A stretch of 64,000 bases of DNA, taken from NCBI GenBank assembly GCA_009192285.1, contig WBVU01000004.1, positions 62,001 through 126,000 of the forward strand, written 5' to 3'. Below are positions 33,145 to 43,460 of the stretch, one piece after another. The position numbers and the translations under genes are program-made. Numbering within the stretch: the stretch's first letter is position 1; every line of letters begins with the position of its first letter. Origin of the DNA: Morchella semilibera (taxonomy: Eukaryota > Ascomycota > Pezizomycetes > Pezizales > Morchellaceae). The notes below the pieces were generated by a model. The model made no database searches and was not told where the DNA came from. It was given only the letters and a program-made list of their open reading frames with translations.

Positions 33145-36100
33145 TAACAGCTCTTCTCATCGGCTCAAACCACTGTGTGCTGACACAAATGTCTATGTCC
33201 CTTGAGATGTCTTACTTTTTTTTTGGCGCAATACAATAACTATAACCTTAACATTGACCTCGTATATATTTCAACGCTCAATTCTTTTTTTCTCCCACTG
33301 CTATCAAGTCCAAAATAACTAGATCTGGGTTTAAACCATTTCGGCTTTAGACCACAGGAACCTCTCCAATAACGCAATTTAATCCCCGGAACGGGAATAT
33401 CTGATGAGGGTAGATCTGGTACTATCTGGTTTAGAACCTCGCCGGGATCTCATATCAAAAATTAAACGCCTGATAGTAGCGTTGGTACTTTTGATTGCTG
33501 ACGAACCCCGGACTGTTTGTGTATAATTACTTTAAAAGCAGGTAGATTGTTTTTTCTTTCTACCTAGCCCTGCCACAAAATCCCTGGGTATTTTTATTGC
33601 GGCGGCGCTATGTGGACAAGGTCAACTGATCTAGCTGCACTACTAGATTATCATGCACCTATTTCAAAGAAATTGTAGCAATCCAAAACTCCATGTACAC
33701 ACCACAAGTACACATCCGAGAGAAGGAGGGGAAACCCTAACCCCAAATTCTCCCCAGCTACATTGGTGTCGGTAGTACCCGTGGCCGGAATATATATTGA
33801 AAGGTGTATTTCGAGAGAGAGAACTACAGTTATCTCCCCCCACGGCTGGCTCAAAATCGATAAATCGATTCACGCTGTCCCTCCTCTAATCTAAGTAGAA
33901 AATTAGTTTTTATTTTCTTGTTTTAGTCTCGACTCCAAGTGTTATTCGTCACTTAATCCGACTGGCCAATAAGTAGTACCTACACCTAAGAAGACCGAAG
34001 GGAAAAAAGCAAATATAGATATTGAGAATAAAGACTATCTGATGCATGCATATATGAGCGGCCCGAGAATCTGATCTCACAAGCGACCCTACAAAAAAGG
34101 CCATAGATCCTTCTAAAAATGTATTCCCTTATTGTATTACCCCATCTTGTGCTATTATCCAAATCGTTAGAAGCCTGGGCTCCTGTCCCGAGCCTACATA
34201 ACGCTTTCACGGATTGAAATGGCTATAACAACAAAGTACGTAATCCACTTTTTACTAACGTATCGGTCTATGCCCCGGGCCCTTCAAGGTCGGGGAAGCA
34301 CATAATGCGTACAGATTTGAGCTTCAATATGCTCGCGCTAGTTCCAGGGCCTCCGACAGGCTAGGAGAGCGATATGTGAAGATGCCTTTGGTGTCAGCGT
34401 TTGAAAGTATGTTTTTCCACGATTACCCATGAATGGCCAAAAGAGACAAATCCTGAGTAGGGGTAATAAGTACCATACGATACCAGAAAAAGGGAGCAGA
34501 GCCGGTTAAACCGCTGGTATTAGCTGATTTATCTACATATCATATCGGTAAGTTGGCTGTCAACTGTTTGCGCTCGAGCTTTTTTGCATTATAGTGGATG
34601 GGTCTACCCTCCGATCTCCACTTTGTGGGTTACCTAAAAGATGGAGAGAGCTCTCAAGGGGTTCTTCAACGTGCGCTTGTCTACTAACGTTATATAGCAT
34701 TAGTTGTGGGGGCCGCATGCGCAAGGGTAACAAGAGATTCTAGTGACCTATCACTTAAGGAGAGGGGTTTCTTACCTGTTCGACCCTTCTAGACTGACCA
34801 GGATGCTATTTGAGCGAGTCTCTTACAAGCAATACGCGGGATGGTTCTCAAGGTTTAGAATGGTTCGTGTCATGACGCCCCCCCCCTAATCTTGGCCCTA
34901 GAACTTTCAAACCTGCATGTCTTGGATACGGCTCAAGTCCGGCCGGCCCCCGGAACGTCTTTCTGGGCCCTTAACTGGGCGAGCTTTATATTTACTTGAA
35001 ATATAATAGTATACGTACCTGGACGTCTATTTCCCAAGACCACAGACCAGTTGTGCCCGAACCACCCATCCACCTCCTGCCCAGGAACACAGGTTGGTAA
35101 TGCATCAATGCACCTCCTGGTTCGGTGAGTACCAACCAAATATACGGCCCCTCCAATTATCATTTGGTTCGGATAACTAACTTCGCAGTGCAGTCCATCT
35201 AAAGGCAGCTCTAATCTCGATTAAACCTTCTGTAAGGCTACTACTTTCAGTATATACGCGCGTACAGTATATTAATGCACCGCCATGGCCAGGCACTTAT
35301 AGCTATACAATTATAGAAAACCAAGCAGGAAAAAGTAAATGTTCCGGGCGAGAGTCCGGTTCAACCCCACCCAACACGAGGCAAGCAGCCGGACTATCAC
35401 TCAAAAAGAGAGACAAATTCTGTAGGCCCAGGGCATATTGTCACAGATACGGGGGTTAGAGCAGGTCCCTTACATCGTTTATAAGATACATGCGGTTATA
35501 GGGACGGAACATGTCATTTTAAATTTCGAACAGAGTAAGTAGCCCTAATATGGTCTAGTAGGGGACTTATCTAGCAAGCCAGTGGGCTGACTGGTTAACT
35601 CAGGGGCCCTCAACTTCAGCTGGGAGTAACCAGGTTACTGGCCTCTGCCCCTGTAAAATATCCCATGGTTCTCCAAAGCACCTCTTGAAGGGATATCCTT
35701 GCTATCTGGAGTAATGATGAAGTGGTATATCTTACAGCTAGATGCTAGGCCATGAATTCACTAAACCTTCTCGAAATTCTAATCCGCCCTTGCATTGCAG
35801 ACTACATGTATGTATGGCAGCTCCTCCGTTTTCCAGCTAACCGGTTCTAACGGCTACCCGGTACCACGTTTTAAACGCGGCTAGTAAGGCTTTATGTAAT
35901 GCAGGGAAAACATATTTTACCAGAATGATGGGGCGCTTATCCCTTTGCCCACACTTCACTCCTTGATACCTTATATACAGTCCCTCGTCCCCGCGTCATA
36001 AAAAATTGCGACTGGACCTGTACTCGGGTGACTCGTTCTTAAGCGCTATATATAAGACTGGCAATTGTCGGCACTGTACTGGTAGTATTTTGGTTCCCGG

Positions 36101-38282
36101 GGAGATAGATTTGCATCTAACCCTCGCCCTTTCATTATAGCTCACAGGAATTCTTTACAGGCTTATTACATGTACTTACCTAACTAATTAAAGTGACCTT
36201 ATTTTGTTTGCAATGGGTGATATCAAAGACGTTACATGTGAAGGTTTTTGCTACGGGTCAAACATACATGACATACATATATATACCAATCGAGCAATTG
36301 AAATACTTTGAATTATAACAAACCATGTTAAGAGACCACATAAACGCTCACAAACTCCAATTAACATCGGGACCTAATGACACCTAGTCACTGATACATC
36401 AGGGCCAAAGTCATATATGGAACTCCGGCCAATTAAAAATGTGAGTATCCACATCAGCGAGTCGCCGTAAAAATTGTCATTCACAGATACCTAAAGGTCC
36501 CAATATGTTCCTCCTCATGAACCACGTATATTATATTACCACTATTCATCGTGCATATATACATCTGTCTCCCCATGGCCGTGTACCGTCAGCTCTCCGT
36601 CTTGCCATCACATGTTGTGCATTGAACCCGGACTCTTATTTCGAGACTCCCCAAGGTCGGGGTTACACAACATGATCGACGGGCCAGACAAGTACGGGTC
36701 GGGCCGCACCTGCCTACTCAACATACATTGCACACACAAAAGCAAGTAGAACCTTGGCAACGTATCTAATAGCGAACTTCGAACCCCGTGTCACAATACT
36801 TTGGACCTGCAGTTCGGAGTCAGCTGTGAGGGGATAACATAGAAGAGGCAGTCCCATCTGTTGGATCTACATTTACATCAAATCCTTCATTATATATCTT
36901 ATCTGTTCCTCAAGGCCTTAGTACCGCATGGACTAGCGCATCCTTTACTCTCAAACACGCCCAGAAGCTCAGGGTCACCGAAACTGTAGGTCTGTGATAT
37001 GCTATCAACTGTGAAGCGATCTCCCTGGGCTTTGGTGAGGTAAAAAAATACCGCCATAATGCTGTCCTGTGTACAAACTGTTTGGCTAATATAAGCAAGT
37101 TTATAGGCACAACAACCTCCCCTCTGCACGGAAAGAACCGTATCGGAAGACATGTTTCCCTATGTGCAAAGTACTATAGCACTGAGCATGGCCAGCTACA
37201 GGAACCGAAAGAGGAACTGATCAGCGGTTCTCGGCCGGGATTCCAGGTAATACCGAGAACCTGATAATCTATGTCAGCATTACAAACCGCCACAACTTCT
37301 ATGTTTCTTACAAGCAGAGATTTTAAATACGACTGGAATGGCATGGGTACTTTTATACCCAGGAGTGGAAAATGCTTCGCCCAGCCTGGCTGGCGCCGAA
37401 GGTTGAGGTCCTGATCTCGGGCTAGTTACTCGCGCTTCTTTCCGGCACGAGTGAGACATAAACTGTCACTCGAGCTGTCAATCATAGTGTGTCACTCGAT
37501 TCATGATGTTCATCTGGATAAGATATTGTTCTGGACCTTATTAAGCATGTGAAACACGGAAGTAAGCTAGACACTACTCTACCATTGTTATTTCCTCTTC
37601 AGCTAGCCCCCCCCCCCCCCCCTCACGTGAATCTAATCAAACAGTGGTAAACTCTAAGCCACGATCGAAAACAATAGGTATGTTCCATAGTATTTTCCTA
37701 ATCACTCATCTAATCGTAGATCCCCATATCTATTTCGAGAGGGACCTAGGTTGCTAGAGGCTAAGGGTGACAATATCAGTTCTCTAGGTCTGTTTTCACT
37801 AGGGCCCTTAAACCGGTTTCGGGGGGGGGGGGGTAATTACCCTGGTGTCGAATGGACCTTGTAGCTAAGAAATCTAGTAATTACATATAAACTCGTCCGT
37901 CTCGCGAGTCCCTTACACTGAGCACCCCCCCCCCCCCGGGGCGCGCGGACAAGGCTTCAAAAGCGCTAATATCTCGCTATTTCCAGAGAAAGATGTGGCC
38001 GGGTATGATTTATTTGAAGCTGAATGAGATCTGCAGAGTCCCTCTTTTCCCATAAACAACTAAGCACGCATACAAGGTCCTATACCAGTTCTAGATGTCT
38101 ATCACCTGATTTAAGTGGGGACACCAATTAGGTTTCTCGGAATCCTGCTTTTGGCATGTCAATCAGAAGGTAGAGATGTGCACAGGTAAGAGGCATTAGT
38201 TTCTGTCGACTCCCCGCACCAGAACATAACTATGCCTTAGATCCACTGATCAGCCTCGATTTTTACGCCCTTTTGCAAGGAT
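33145..38282. other. Gene desert, second part, with long C/G runs
   Basis: 5.1 kb without a credible gene; all open frames are under about 85 codons and look random. Notable homopolymers lie at 37605-37622 (C), 37819-37832 (G) and 37924-37937 (C, then CGGGGCGCGCGG). AT-rich overall. Ends exactly at the target duplication of the LINE. Confidence 0.5.
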
Positions 38283-38299
38283 TGAGGCGTAGAGTACTT
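38283..38299. repeat. Target site duplication of the LINE, 3' (left) copy
   Basis: TGAGGCGTAGAGTACTT, identical to 43444-43460. It abuts the poly(A) end of the minus-strand element (T run on the plus strand). Confidence 0.95.
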
Positions 38300-38495
38300 T
38301 TTTTTTTTTTTATATCAGTTGTATTTGTTTAAGGTACAAAACATTGCATAAAGTTAAAAACTATGGCATAAAAGACCTCTGTGCTCCTTCAAAACTACTA
38401 TCCCCTTAAAGAAATAAAATCAAACCAACTCCTACAAAGGAAATAAACATATGAAATATAACTTGGCTGGACGCCGGTGCCTTCAGTAGGACTTT

Positions 38496-41400
38496 TTAAG
38501 ATGCGTATATTGGGTCGAAGGGGAGACCCAGTATTTGTGATTCGGTTGTGGACATTGTAGTCAAGGTAGAAATCGTTGTCCCTGAGTATGGAGGCGAAGC
38601 TACGTTCGGAATGGGGTAGTTGATTTTTGCGGTTACAATAAAGCCGCTGAGAATTGTTGTGAGTATTGAGCTTTCCCAAATTTCTTTAAGGGAGTTGGCA
38701 GTTGCGATTTCTAATGGCCTGAGATTTTCTAGTGCTGAGCATCTTAGGATGGTGTGTGAGGGTGTTTCATCTTCCAGATTGCATCTGGTGCATATGGATG
38801 GGAGGTGGATATTAATCCATGATTTTTGTCCGCGTAGGTAGCTTTTGCCTGCTCTCATTTGGTGTATGCGGGAGGCAACAAATTTATGAAGGTTGGTAAA
38901 GGGGAGCGGTTTGGTTATAAGAGGGTGGGGATAATATGCTGGTGGGGGGTAGTGATAGTTCCAATTGGCAATGAGTTGTGTCTTTGCTCGGGCGGCCATC
39001 TTGTTGGGGGGTATACCCTCATCGAGGAGTGGTCTAATAATTGAGCAGAGGTGTTCAATTGGGAGGTGGTTAACTCCTTTGACTGCGTTGGAGTTCCACT
39101 TCTTTGGGGGGTTGGGTAATGTTTTTAGTAATGCCGAATGGGTATAGAACCTATCCGTTGTTGAGGTAGGGAAGGATATGGAGGTCCTGCCCGTGACTGG
39201 ATTGGCTGTGGGGGGGGCTTGTAGAATTCTGATAGCATATTTGCTTTTCAGAAAGTGTAGGTAGAGGTCAAGAGGAGGTGAGCAGGCTTCTGCCCATAGT
39301 ACACGTTGGTTGGTAGATCTGAAGCATCCTGTCACCCATCGTAAGATTGAGTTCCAGAATACATTCATTTCTTTAATCGCTGAGGTTGGGGTGAGGACTG
39401 AGCCTCCGTACGTAAGCATAGGTCTTATCGCAAGGAGGGCAATTTTTCTGCAGTTCTGGGCTGAAAGTCCCTTCCCTGCTGACGAGAAGCGTTGGATTAT
39501 GCCGAAGGCGGCTCTCGTTGAAGCAAGCCTTCGTTTATAGTGTTCGTTGGGGTTCAGAGAAGTTGAGAGCCAGAAGCCTATCCACCTCACTTGATTTGAG
39601 GGTTGGATGGTTTGGCCTTCGAGGGTGATTGGTAAATAGCAGACTTGGGAGCGATCTTTCGGCGTTCTCCAATGAATCAAGTCCGTCTTTGTTACTGAAA
39701 AGAAAATATTTTGTGGTTGTGCCAATTGTATTAGCTTGTTGTAATGTTGAGTAAGAATTCCGATATTTTGTTGGTAGGATTGTGATCCTACTGTAATCGC
39801 TAAATCATCGACATAGGAAAGTGAAATGCCTGGATGTGGGTCGTATTTATGTAAAAAACTTATATATATAAGGAAAAGAAGTGGAGAAATTGGTGATCCT
39901 TGCGGAACTCCGACTTGTATGGGGTGAGCTATTTTTGGTGATCCTTTGTAGAGTAGTGTGATGTATCTGTCGGACATAAAGGACAATACCCAGTTGACAA
40001 TGTATTTTGGAACATGGGCGTTTTCCATAATATCTTTCAGTGAGGTTTTGAGAACATGATCAAAACCACCTTTAACATCCAAAAAGAGTGTGGAGACTTT
40101 GAGTTTTGCGGCTTGCATAGCTCGGGTTTCGTTAATTAGAGTGGTGGCTGCATCCGCGGTGGACAGTCCTGCAACTGATCCACATTGGTGAGGGTGGAGA
40201 ATACCGACTGCTCTTGCGATATTGCTTAGTCTTGTTGTTACAATTTTCTCTAGGATTTTAGAAAAGGTTTGTAGGAGGACTATGACTCGATAGGCGGAGG
40301 GTGAAGTGTAGTCTGGTTTATTGGGTTTTGCTAGGATAACTCCGTTGGCTTTTTTCAGGGCCAATGGGTGGTATCCATGCTTTAGGAGTTGGTTTAGTAT
40401 TGTTGTGATAATAAGAGGGTTTGTTTTGTGGACATTTTTCCATACTGGGTATGGGACAGTGTCCGGACCTGGGGCGGAGAGGTTTGATGTAGGGCCCAGG
40501 GCGTCGCATACCTCTTGTGGTGTAACCGCTGGGGCATTGGGATCTAGCATGGGGAAGGGATTAATCAAGTCTGGTTTGGGGGGAAAGAAAGCATTGACCA
40601 GATTTTGATTAAGGAGAGTGGGAGTTGGTGAGTTTGGGAGCGATGGAATTTTATCATCCGATCTGGATGCCATCTTTTTGATTCTCCAGACATCTTTAGT
40701 TTGGGCGTTCGATATGTAATTATTCCAGTGGTCTTGTTTTGCCTTTTTAATTGCATTAAAGTAGGCGTTTCTGGCTGCTTTCATTTCGAATGGTGGTGCG
40801 TTGCCTTTGCGGTAGGCTCTGTGTACTGAGTGGTAAATTTTTCTGAGTTGGCTGATGTTTGGATTCCACCAGGCCTTAGACCATTTGGAAATGGTTTTGA
40901 GTGGGGTGGCGGACTTAATCGTGTCGATGAGCATGTTGTAATTTTTCTCAAACCAGTCGTCGATTAAGTTGGGTGTTGAGCAGGGGGGAATTGTTGTTTG
41001 TTGGAGACTTGATTTTAACAGATCCCAGTCCGTAAGGTTCCAGTTGTATGTTTGGAAGGCTTCGAAGTCTGCCGTGGGGATGTGTAGTGAGAGAGCTAGG
41101 GCTTTATGGTCTGACCCTGTGGCTTGTGATATTGGAAGCCATTTTCTGATGAACTTGGCTGCTTGTGAATTGGCAAATGACAGATCTATGACCCCATGTC
41201 GTTTCTTTTGATCTGGGGATATTCTGGTATAGTTGCCGGGGTTATTGAGAAGTGAGTAACCACGGCGGGTCGCCGTGTTAAAGTAGGGGTTCGATAAATT
41301 TAACTCCCTTTGGTTAAAGTAGCGGAGCGGGTCGGCGTTTGGGTGATGTATATTAAAATCTCCAAGCACTATAGTAGGAGAACTCGTGCGGGGAAAAATA

Positions 41401-41807
41401 TCTTGAGGGTTAAGTGAACGAGTGTTTGAATTTATTTGGCGATTGTATACACAATAAACTTCGATTGAGGTAAAGGTATTATTACCCGTTTTGCATTCGA
41501 GATTTATTCTTGTAATGTCGCCTCTATGTAATGGGAATGCAAGGAAAGAATTTTTGTCGAGTAGTGCATTGTTTAAATAAATGCATGTAGATATTTTGTC
41601 TTCTTTTTGTGTTGGGGTTGGTGAAATGAGTGTAAATGTAGGGACTGTGAGTGGAGTTCCGTTTTTAAGTGGAGGTTCTTGAATAGCTATAATATGGGCA
41701 TCTTGTGCCATTTTAAGCGAAAAGAGTGAAATAAGAACGTTATTACTGCTCGCGCAGTTGTGTTGTATTATGCGTAGAAAGGAGTGTGTTTTGGTTGTAG
41801 TACTCAT
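38496..41807 (-). CDS. LINE ORF2: AP-like endonuclease / reverse transcriptase
   Basis: 1103 residues with no interruption. Residues about 10-240 form the exonuclease-endonuclease-phosphatase fold: IIQHNCAS, IQEPPLKNG, VYNRQ, VLGDFNIHHP and GSDHKALALSL carry the usual Asn, Glu, Asp-Asn and Asp-His residues. Residues about 430-700 are the reverse transcriptase, with APGPD, FLDVKGGFDHV, GVPQGSPISPLLFLIYI and the catalytic YVDD near residue 664. A C-terminal zinc knuckle (CTRCNLEDETPSHTILRC) lies near residue 1000. The start codon is 4 bases after the ORF1 stop, suggesting termination-reinitiation. It nicks the target DNA and copies the element RNA by target-primed reverse transcription. Confidence 0.95.
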   Translation of the reverse strand: MSTTTKTHSFLRIIQHNCASSNNVLISLFSLKMAQDAHIIAIQEPPLKNGTPLTVPTFTLISPTPTQKEDKISTCIYLNNALLDKNSFLAFPLHRGDITRINLECKTGNNTFTSIEVYCVYNRQINSNTRSLNPQDIFPRTSSPTIVLGDFNIHHPNADPLRYFNQRELNLSNPYFNTATRRGYSLLNNPGNYTRISPDQKKRHGVIDLSFANSQAAKFIRKWLPISQATGSDHKALALSLHIPTADFEAFQTYNWNLTDWDLLKSSLQQTTIPPCSTPNLIDDWFEKNYNMLIDTIKSATPLKTISKWSKAWWNPNISQLRKIYHSVHRAYRKGNAPPFEMKAARNAYFNAIKKAKQDHWNNYISNAQTKDVWRIKKMASRSDDKIPSLPNSPTPTLLNQNLVNAFFPPKPDLINPFPMLDPNAPAVTPQEVCDALGPTSNLSAPGPDTVPYPVWKNVHKTNPLIITTILNQLLKHGYHPLALKKANGVILAKPNKPDYTSPSAYRVIVLLQTFSKILEKIVTTRLSNIARAVGILHPHQCGSVAGLSTADAATTLINETRAMQAAKLKVSTLFLDVKGGFDHVLKTSLKDIMENAHVPKYIVNWVLSFMSDRYITLLYKGSPKIAHPIQVGVPQGSPISPLLFLIYISFLHKYDPHPGISLSYVDDLAITVGSQSYQQNIGILTQHYNKLIQLAQPQNIFFSVTKTDLIHWRTPKDRSQVCYLPITLEGQTIQPSNQVRWIGFWLSTSLNPNEHYKRRLASTRAAFGIIQRFSSAGKGLSAQNCRKIALLAIRPMLTYGGSVLTPTSAIKEMNVFWNSILRWVTGCFRSTNQRVLWAEACSPPLDLYLHFLKSKYAIRILQAPPTANPVTGRTSISFPTSTTDRFYTHSALLKTLPNPPKKWNSNAVKGVNHLPIEHLCSIIRPLLDEGIPPNKMAARAKTQLIANWNYHYPPPAYYPHPLITKPLPFTNLHKFVASRIHQMRAGKSYLRGQKSWINIHLPSICTRCNLEDETPSHTILRCSALENLRPLEIATANSLKEIWESSILTTILSGFIVTAKINYPIPNVASPPYSGTTISTLTTMSTTESQILGLPFDPIYAS

Positions 41808-41811
41808 TATT

Positions 41812-43316
41812 CTATAGTTGTGTAATAGGATTTGATTGGTCCTGGGGGGCTTCTGTCATGATAGCTTCCATGGAGATAACTGGGGCGATCTTGTTGGTTA
41901 TCTTTTTTGAATTGTTTTCGATAATGGCGAGGAGGGCGGGGCAGTTGCGTGAGGTTGCTTGATGGCCTCCGTTGCAGTTGGTGCATTTTGCTTTGGTAAC
42001 GTCACAGCATCCAAGGGCCTCGAACCATCTTCCTTTACAGGTTGGGATCGGGCATGAGTGTTGTGCTCTGGTGTGTTCTTTGGCGCAGACGGGGCAGGTT
42101 GGTTTTGTTTGTTTGCATCCCTGGGTGGCGTGTCCGAAGTTGTAGCAGTTGCGGCATTGGGTTGTGGGGGTAGCGGACCACATGACTTGGCATTTTCTAG
42201 GTCTGGAAAAGAGTCTAATAGAAGATCCGATGTCCGCGGATTCTTCTGAGGTGACAGTGATGATTATTGATGAGGTTGCTTTGAGATTGCGGAGATCGTC
42301 GTCTTTATTGAGGAAGCGGCAGGCAAAGGGGGTAATTCCTGTCGCTAGGCGGACGATTTCTGGGAAGTTGTTATTTAGGGCTTCTTTGTCTTTAAGGTTG
42401 TATAGGGGGACACCGTGAATAGCAATGTCGACGTTGGTGGGGGCTGGGCGGAAGGACGTATAAGGGTTTTCAGTACTGCCTATTTTTTGATTGACGATGG
42501 CGGTCATTGCTTCATACCATAGGGAGTATGTAGAGGAGGGGACTGTGTGATGCGGGAGAACTGAAACAGAGCCTTTGGCATTGATATTGACGGAGAGGGC
42601 TGTGACTGGGTGGACTTGTTTATTTCTGGCGAGCATTTGGGCGAGAGCGACTGATAATTCAGCTGCGACTCGGTCACTTTCTGGTACGGGTTGGGGAGAA
42701 GTCCTGGTTGTGAAGAAACGGCGTTGGGCGGCAGGAAGGGCCTTTGGTTGCTCCGTGGTGGGGGCATTCTTCTTGTTCTGGCGTTTTTTCTTCGGTGCAG
42801 CTGTTTCCCACTTATTGAGGTTTTCTTTGGCTGCTTGGAGGTAGGATTTCTGTTCGTTGGTCTTGAGGGGTGCTCTGACTTGGGGTTGGTGTTGACGTGG
42901 TTGTTGTGGTTGTTGTTGATGTTGTTTCTTTAATGGGCAGGGGGTGGTGTTGAGTGTTGAGAGTTAGGTATTTTTTGGGCGTTGGCCTCCTGGAGAAGGG
43001 TCTCTACCCTGTCGAATCGGTTATTGATTTCGGGGGGGGCCCGTTGTTCTTTGAGTCTATGGACGTCCTCTGATAGGATGTCGATGCTTTGGGTTTGGCT
43101 GGCCACTTCTCCGGTGAGGATGGTGGTCTGTTTGACTAGTCCTAGAATAAGGGTGAGGAGGAGTCTGACGTCGTCAGTGGTATCGGTATTGTCGAAGATT
43201 TTCATGGCGAGATCGCCAATGGGGTTCGTGGTTGTGTTGTCAGTGATTTCACCATCGACTAGACCCACTTGCATGGAGTCGAAGGCTTTCTGCATTGCTT
43301 GAGAGGGGGGGGGCAT
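41812..43316 (-). CDS. LINE ORF1: RNA-binding protein with CCHC zinc knuckles, one frame slip
   Basis: About 500 residues in two frames. The first part (43316-42930, MPPPSQAMQKAFDSM) has a coiled-coil-like region (DILSEDVHRLKEQ) and ends at a stop just past a C5 run near 42940-42944. The second frame continues from that same point (PLKKQHQQQPQQ, Gln/Lys-rich). It runs through a central domain (42636 onward, NVDIAIHGVPLYNL) to Cys/His knuckles CRNCYNFGHATQGC, CPVCAKEHTRAQHSC and CTNCNGGHQATSRNC. ORF1 proteins bind the element RNA. The slip may be a sequence error, element decay, or, less likely, programmed frameshifting. Confidence 0.85.
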
Positions 43317-43443
43317 GGTTGCTAGGGGGTTTGGTAATGTTTGAAGCCTAAGTTCTAAAGACTTTTGTGCTTGTGTAACGTGGTTGCTTCACAGATTTTG
43401 GTGGTTAATTTCAAAAATTGATAGAATAGCGGGAAAGGAGCTG

Positions 43444-43460
43444 TGAGGCGTAGAGTACTT
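43444..43460. repeat. Target site duplication of the LINE, 5' (right) copy
   Basis: TGAGGCGTAGAGTACTT, exact match to 38283-38299, adjoining the 5' end of the element. Confidence 0.95.

Larger units (their letters stand above)
38300..43443 (-). mobile_element. Full-length non-LTR retrotransposon (LINE, Tad/I-like group)
   Basis: A 5.14-kb element in minus orientation. Order 5' to 3': a short 5' UTR (43443-43317), ORF1 with zinc knuckles, ORF2 with endonuclease and reverse transcriptase, a 195-base 3' UTR, and a poly(A) tail of 12-14 bases. A perfect 17-base target duplication (TGAGGCGTAGAGTACTT) flanks it, so the insertion is young and complete at both ends. ORF2 is wholly open; ORF1 carries one frame change at a C5 run. 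The two-ORF layout with an AP-like endonuclease fits the fungal Tad1/I group. No RNase H domain is recognised after the reverse transcriptase. Confidence 0.95.

Noticed and set aside
35335-35400. GTCCGGTTCAACCCCACC, another tRNA-like T arm
   Set aside because: Acceptor and anticodon stems are missing in both directions.
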